From the NCBI GenBank assembly GCA_003427395.1, contig BFEA01000067.1:3446159-3501993 (forward strand): 55,835 nt of DNA. The letters are read 5' to 3'. The first letter of the stretch is position 1. Each line of letters opens with the position of its first letter. The stretch is from Chara braunii. Taxonomy: Eukaryota > Streptophyta > Charophyceae > Charales > Characeae. The notes under the pieces are model-generated. The model ran no database searches and was not told the DNA's origin. It was given only the letters and a program-made list of their open reading frames with translations. The position numbers were made by a program, and so were the translations under genes. Below are positions 52,241 to 55,835 of this stretch, piece after piece.

Positions 52241-53435
52241 ATCCCTGAATTCCTATATCCCAAATAGAGAAGAAGACCAGGTGCTGCCAAGCTTGTAGAG
52301 CAGCAGGTGGCCGGTTTTGGAGTATTGAACTGTATTGAAATTATCAGATCTTTTTTTGACGCGTCGAGTTTTTTAGATCGTGAAAAGGATACGCTTCCAT
52401 TGGTCACAGCTCAAACCAATCCATACCCACTGTACCCTGTCTCATGCTGCCTCCACCGAGGAAAATCCCTCGGCCCCAACATAAAACAGATCCCCTCCCC
52501 TCCCTCCACCACATCCGCGAAGGCAACCAATCCCCTACTAGAGGCTGCCTTTGCCCACCCCTTGTCCCTGTCTGCCCCCGCTGGGGATGAAGGCGACCAA
52601 CTCTCCAACCCCGGCCCCAGACTCAGACAATCCCCAATCTGCCCTACTCCCAATAGGGCTACTGCCTCCCACCATGCAGCACCCCTGTAGAATAAGGCTC
52701 CCTTGTGACAGACCCCAGGGTTAATTTTTCAGGGACAGCTAACTAGTAGTCTATACCCACAACTGGCCAGCCCTATCTCTCCTTCCCCTAGCTTACCCAA
52801 GGCCAGGCGGAGCCCAGGCTGACAGTCCTACCGTCCTTCCCCTGGCTTGTCCCCTAACTTAGGCCAGGCGGATCTCAGACCTGCTGTGGGTAACTACCGT
52901 ATGTCTGTACCCTGGGGTCTAAAAAAAAAAACCCTGCCTACCAAAATTCCAGCCGTAACCTCCGAAGTCCTATCCCTACTAAAGCGTCTGCAAAATTCAA
53001 TGTTCAGAATCCCCAATTAGGAAAAGGAAACTTATGAAAAAACAAAATAAAGAAAATTCTCCTCAAGAAGTAAGTAATCAAGAAATAGGTAATCGGGATC
53101 GAAGGAGATTATCCTTTTTTCCCTCAAGGTCCTGCAGTGAAATGTGAAAAAACAAGCTGGCTGGATTGCACCCCCTTTTACGTCCCTTTTTCCTTTTCCC
53201 CCACTTCTGACATTAAGGAATTTTATCATTCATCCGTTAATAGATTGGAGCATTTTGTCCCAAAAAATAAAAATAAAAAAAAATGGAACAATACAGAGAA
53301 GATTAACATGAGGAAAAATGAGCACTCCTTTATTTAGGCTACCAGAGTGGCCGGGGTCCACTTGCCCAGCCAGGCCCAAAAAATAAAATAAATAAATAAA
53401 TATTTTTTTATTTTATTTTATTTTAAATTCGGTAA
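52241..53435. other. No gene; short tandem near 52785
   Basis: CCTTCCCCTRGCTTRYCC with GGCCAGGCGGAKCYCAG occurs twice (about 52785 and 52835). A fragment TTAATAGATTGGAGCATTTTG at 53237 is the end of the GGGACGCTGG module. No protein. Confidence 0.55.
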
Positions 53436-53439
53436 ATGC

Positions 53440-53520
53440 TAGGACCTCCCCTGGTCCTTGCACGGCCGGGTCGCCCAGGAAAATAGGGTGACCCGCGCGG
53501 CCCGGCTGGTAGCCTAGTTT
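53440..53520 (-). repeat. GGCTACCAGCC retroposon fragment (copy 1)
   Basis: On minus: GGCTACCAGCCGGGCCGCGC, GGGTCACCCTATTTTCC and GGCCGTGCAAGGACCAGGGG. It matches 54553-54633 in inverse orientation. Confidence 0.75.
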
Positions 53521-53589
53521 TTAATGTGTTTATTATTGTATATTATTATTATTATTAATTTTAACATAATTCATATTTGAATATTTCCA

Positions 53590-53670
53590 ACGAAAGAATC
53601 TGAGTCCGAGGACCTCACAAATCTACCTGTTGTGACTGGGGCCATTACCCAGCTTCGGCTTGGCTGGAAA
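53590..53670. repeat. GGGGCCATTAYCCRGCTTCGGCT element end
   Basis: GGGGCCATTACCCAGCTTCG here matches GGGGCCATTATCCGGCTTCG at 51791. The inverse AGCCGAAGCCGGGTAGTC starts R1 at about 29083. Confidence 0.6.
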
Positions 53671-53754
53671 ATGGGTCCAGGCTGTCCAGTGTCCCTCTTT
53701 TTTTTTTTTTCTCTTTCTTTCAAGTTCAGGTTGTTGTAGGTGGTTGCTGTCATA

Positions 53755-53975
53755 GGAGCGCTGGAACCGGAAAGCTTCCGAGGGGGCCACCCTTCCTGGT
53801 ACTATTTCGGCCATGCTGGACCGGACGGCTACTGGGGGGGGGTAATCGTGGTAGTGGTGTTTCATGACGCCTGTCATTAGCCTGACCCGAAGACTTCGAG
53901 GCTCCACTTTTTCACATTCCAGCCATGCCGAAACTGGTAAGCTTCACAGGGGGTAGCCTCCTGGTACTATTCCGA
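53755..53975. repeat. Imperfect direct repeat, about 170-bp spacing
   Basis: GGAAAGCTTCCGAGGGGGCC with CTTCCTGGTACTATTTCGGCC (about 53768) corresponds to GGTAAGCTTCACAGGGGGTAGCC with TCCTGGTACTATTCCGACC (about 53936). Confidence 0.7.
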
Positions 53976-54552
53976 CCCAATCAGCTGCTGGTTGTCCTGG
54001 GAACTGTCTGTGGAACTACCGCCCTACCTGATCCTCTCATCATTTCTCCCAGCGCACCCCTATTCCCACTATCCTACCTCAGTCTCAATCACTCAGGACT
54101 ATCAACCCAAGGGGATGACTTGGACCGAACAGCAGATATAGGCAGCTGAGCTAAGCGGTTCCCCTACCCAGCCCCACTGGACGCATGATAGAGCAAGCCT
54201 TGTCACACGGGTACTTCGGACACCAGGTGCAAGCAATATCTCTACTTGTTCCACCTACTACCCCAATCCTTACGGGAATATGTCACAGACGGTATCTGAA
54301 GTCCCTCTCTGCGGTAAATAAGTTCTTTTAGCGAAAATTCTGCTACTATGCCACTGCCTCAAGTATGATATATGCTTGGTATGTAGCTGCCATCTGCCAT
54401 CTCAGCTAAAGCTGGCCGATATACAGAAACCCCTAGGCTTGTGCTTCTCTCTGACTCTCCTATTGCCAGTAGTTTACAGTGTGATTGTCGGGCCAAAGCT
54501 AAGAACTGTGTGTACATTAATTTAGTCTTTTGTTTGTTTATTTATTTATTTG

Positions 54553-54656
54553 ATCGGCTACCAGCCAGGCCGCCCGGGTCGCCTTGTTTTCCCAAGAGGC
54601 TCGACCGTGCAAGGACCGGGGAAAGTCCCAGCCAAAAAAAAAAAAAAAAAAAAAAA
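54553..54656 (+). repeat. GGCTACCAGCC retroposon 3' end with A-tail (copy 2)
   Basis: GGCTACCAGCCAGGCCGCCC, GGGTCGCCTTGTTTTCCC and GACCGTGCAAGGACCGGGGA, then AAGTCCCAGCC and a run of 22 A. The tail defines this as the 3' end. Confidence 0.8.
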
Positions 54657-54929
54657 TGATAAAAATCTGGAAAAAACTATGTTATGCAGAAAAGCTTTTG
54701 CCGCAGGGTCACATCCAAATTCTTTACCAAATTTAAACTATATATACATACATATACAGGGTTGCCAGGCCGAACTTACGGAGGCCCCTAAGCTGACCCC
54801 CGAACGTTCGGGCGTTTGGGTCCCCGTAAACCTGAAGGGGTTTGGAGCCCGCAAAATATTATTTTGGCACCTAAATATTAATATTTGTTTCTGATTTTTT
54901 TTTTGTCAGTTCTTTGTGATGTAAGGTAT

Positions 54930-55022
54930 CTCCCTGTAAATTTTGAAGCCATTCTGTTGAGCCAAAAAAAAAAAAAAAATCAGCAAAGATGGTGGTGTCA
55001 AAACTTGCTTGCCCACTCTTTT
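54930..55022. repeat. Direct repeat, left copy of a pair bracketing R4
   Basis: TGTAAATTTTGAAGCCATTC, GAGCC, an A-run, then CAAAGATGGTGGTGTCAAAA and CTTGCTTGCCCACTC; paired with 55733-55816. Confidence 0.75.
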
Positions 55023-55023
55023 T

Positions 55024-55168
55024 TTTTTGTTTTGTTTTTTTTTTGAAAACGCAAGCTCCATCTATTGGTGGGGAGCAACACCTGCTGGAAACCGGGTCCA
55101 GCGTCCCACAGATACAACCATATCCTCACAAAGGGCCACAAACTGGGAACCGGGCCCAGCGTCCCATA
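55024..55168 (-). repeat. GGGACGCTGG module, one full and one partial copy (minus)
   Basis: On minus, a partial TATGGGACGCTGGGCCCGGT lies at about 55168-55141. A full copy follows: TGGGACGCTGGACCCGGTTT, CCAGCAGGTGTTGCTCCCCA and CCAATAGATGGAGC (about 55111-55052), then an A-rich tail (T on plus at 55019-55043). Confidence 0.85.
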
Positions 55169-55229
55169 ACGAGCACGTTCAGAAACGTCATCAGAAAATT
55201 CCATGAAAAATGAGACTGGAAACTTACTA

Positions 55230-55620
55230 AGGATGTGGAGCTACTTCAGACCTTTTATGCAAAGAACTTCAGAGTTAGACAAAATTTCAGAAAATCACTC
55301 AGGAATCTGCCATCCCTCCTCTTTACCACACTCGGGCAAGACTTACTGCAGCAAAGCCACCATCTCTACTGCTGCTATGCCCTATTTCTGTCCTACCAGC
55401 TAGCCCCTTCACTAGTAGGACGCGTGATGTCTTCTCTTTCTCACCTCATCCCTTTCTTGCCTGTTACTGAGAAAAAGATATGGGAATAGACTGCAAAAGT
55501 CCTACAAAAGCCCCAAGACCCACGAAATCCCTGACAAAACCTTCCAAGGTTCTCCAACACTGTCTTACTCCCTGCCGAGCTCTTCAAAGCCTCACACCCC
55601 CCATCCTGCTGGGTTACTAA
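55230..55620 (-). repeat. R-family repeat, copy R4 (minus)
   Basis: The inverse of the R1/R3 downstream half: AGTAACCCAGCAGGATGGGG, CTCGGCAGGGAGTAAGACAG, GACTTTTGCAGTCTATTCCC and ATGGTGGCTTTGCTGCAGTA. It aligns closely with 35205-35480. Confidence 0.85.
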
Positions 55621-55732
55621 TTTGTTTTTTCTCTCTTTTCACTTTTTATTTTTCCTTTATTTCGGGGCATGGAAAAGATTATTATTTTTCAAACTTTATT
55701 TGTAGATTCTCTATTATGTAAGATACACATAT

Positions 55733-55816
55733 ATAAATTTTCATGGCATTTGTCATAGCCAAAAAAAAAAGAAAAATCACCAAAGATGGCGGTGTCAAAA
55801 ACGTGCTCGCCCACTG
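55733..55816. repeat. Direct repeat, right copy of the pair bracketing R4
   Basis: TATAAATTTTCATGGCATTT, ATAGCC, an A-run, then CAAAGATGGCGGTGTCAAAA and CGTGCTCGCCCACT. Confidence 0.75.
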
Positions 55817-55835
55817 AATAATTTCATTCTCGTTT

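Noticed and set aside
1-55835. CRISPR arrays, operons or bacterial-type terminators
   Set aside because: No regular spacer-repeat structure; the repeats are tandem or dispersed eukaryotic types, and all signals point to a nuclear eukaryotic genome.

Overview
The window looks like intergenic DNA from a large, repeat-filled nuclear genome of the green-plant lineage. The clues are a plant-type U6 snRNA fragment, a retrocopy of ribosomal protein L26 with plant-like residues, an LTR retrotransposon primer site of the initiator-Met tRNA type, PIF/Harbinger DNA transposons, plant-style LINEs and very long microsatellites. A charophyte such as Chara is my best guess, but that is inference. Intact genes are nearly absent: the only candidate host exon is an unrecognised open frame at 19156-20382. 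Several single N bases sit inside or beside microsatellites.

Layout. At 1-1.6 kb the edge of an LTR retrotransposon (LTR plus primer site) runs off the left end. At 4.3-12.4 kb two LINE copies lie head to head. The minus-strand copy carries ORF1, endonuclease and half a reverse transcriptase, then joins a U6 snRNA fragment and an A-tail. The plus-strand copy carries endonuclease and reverse transcriptase. A 182-bp direct repeat lies to the left of (1.7 kb) and to the right of (12.6 kb) the pair. At 13.1-14.3 kb there are three different minisatellites. At 15.7-18.1 kb there are two copies of a tRNA-derived SINE in opposite orientation and a broken RPL26 copy. At 19-22 kb lie the unknown exon, a (GT)n tract, a MITE and a (GA)n tract. 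From 23 to 31 kb and again at 39-40 kb there is a family of DNA elements with termini GGGCCTCGCYMCACYA, TTA/TAA target sites and many internal copies of a short motif that differs from element to element. At 28.5-35.5 kb, and again near 52 and 55 kb, there is a dispersed repeat built from about 127-bp subunits. At 35.9-37.7 kb a solo LTR with a 5-bp target duplication sits in a local tandem duplication whose other copy preserves the empty site. At 40.4-41.6 kb lie two LINE 3' fragments. At 42-46 kb there are tRNA-like and SINE-like units and several tandem duplications. At 46.4-50.9 kb are the remains of a PIF/Harbinger transposon: a Myb/SANT-like DNA-binding ORF on plus and a broken DDE transposase on minus.

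The parts interact mainly as mobile-element ecology. LINE machinery is the likely source of the retroposed material (U6 chimera, possibly RPL26, A-tailed modules and SINEs). PIF/Harbinger machinery of the kind relic at 46-51 kb is the likely source of the TTA-flanked MITEs. No operon, CRISPR array, rRNA gene or clearly intact protein-coding gene was seen.
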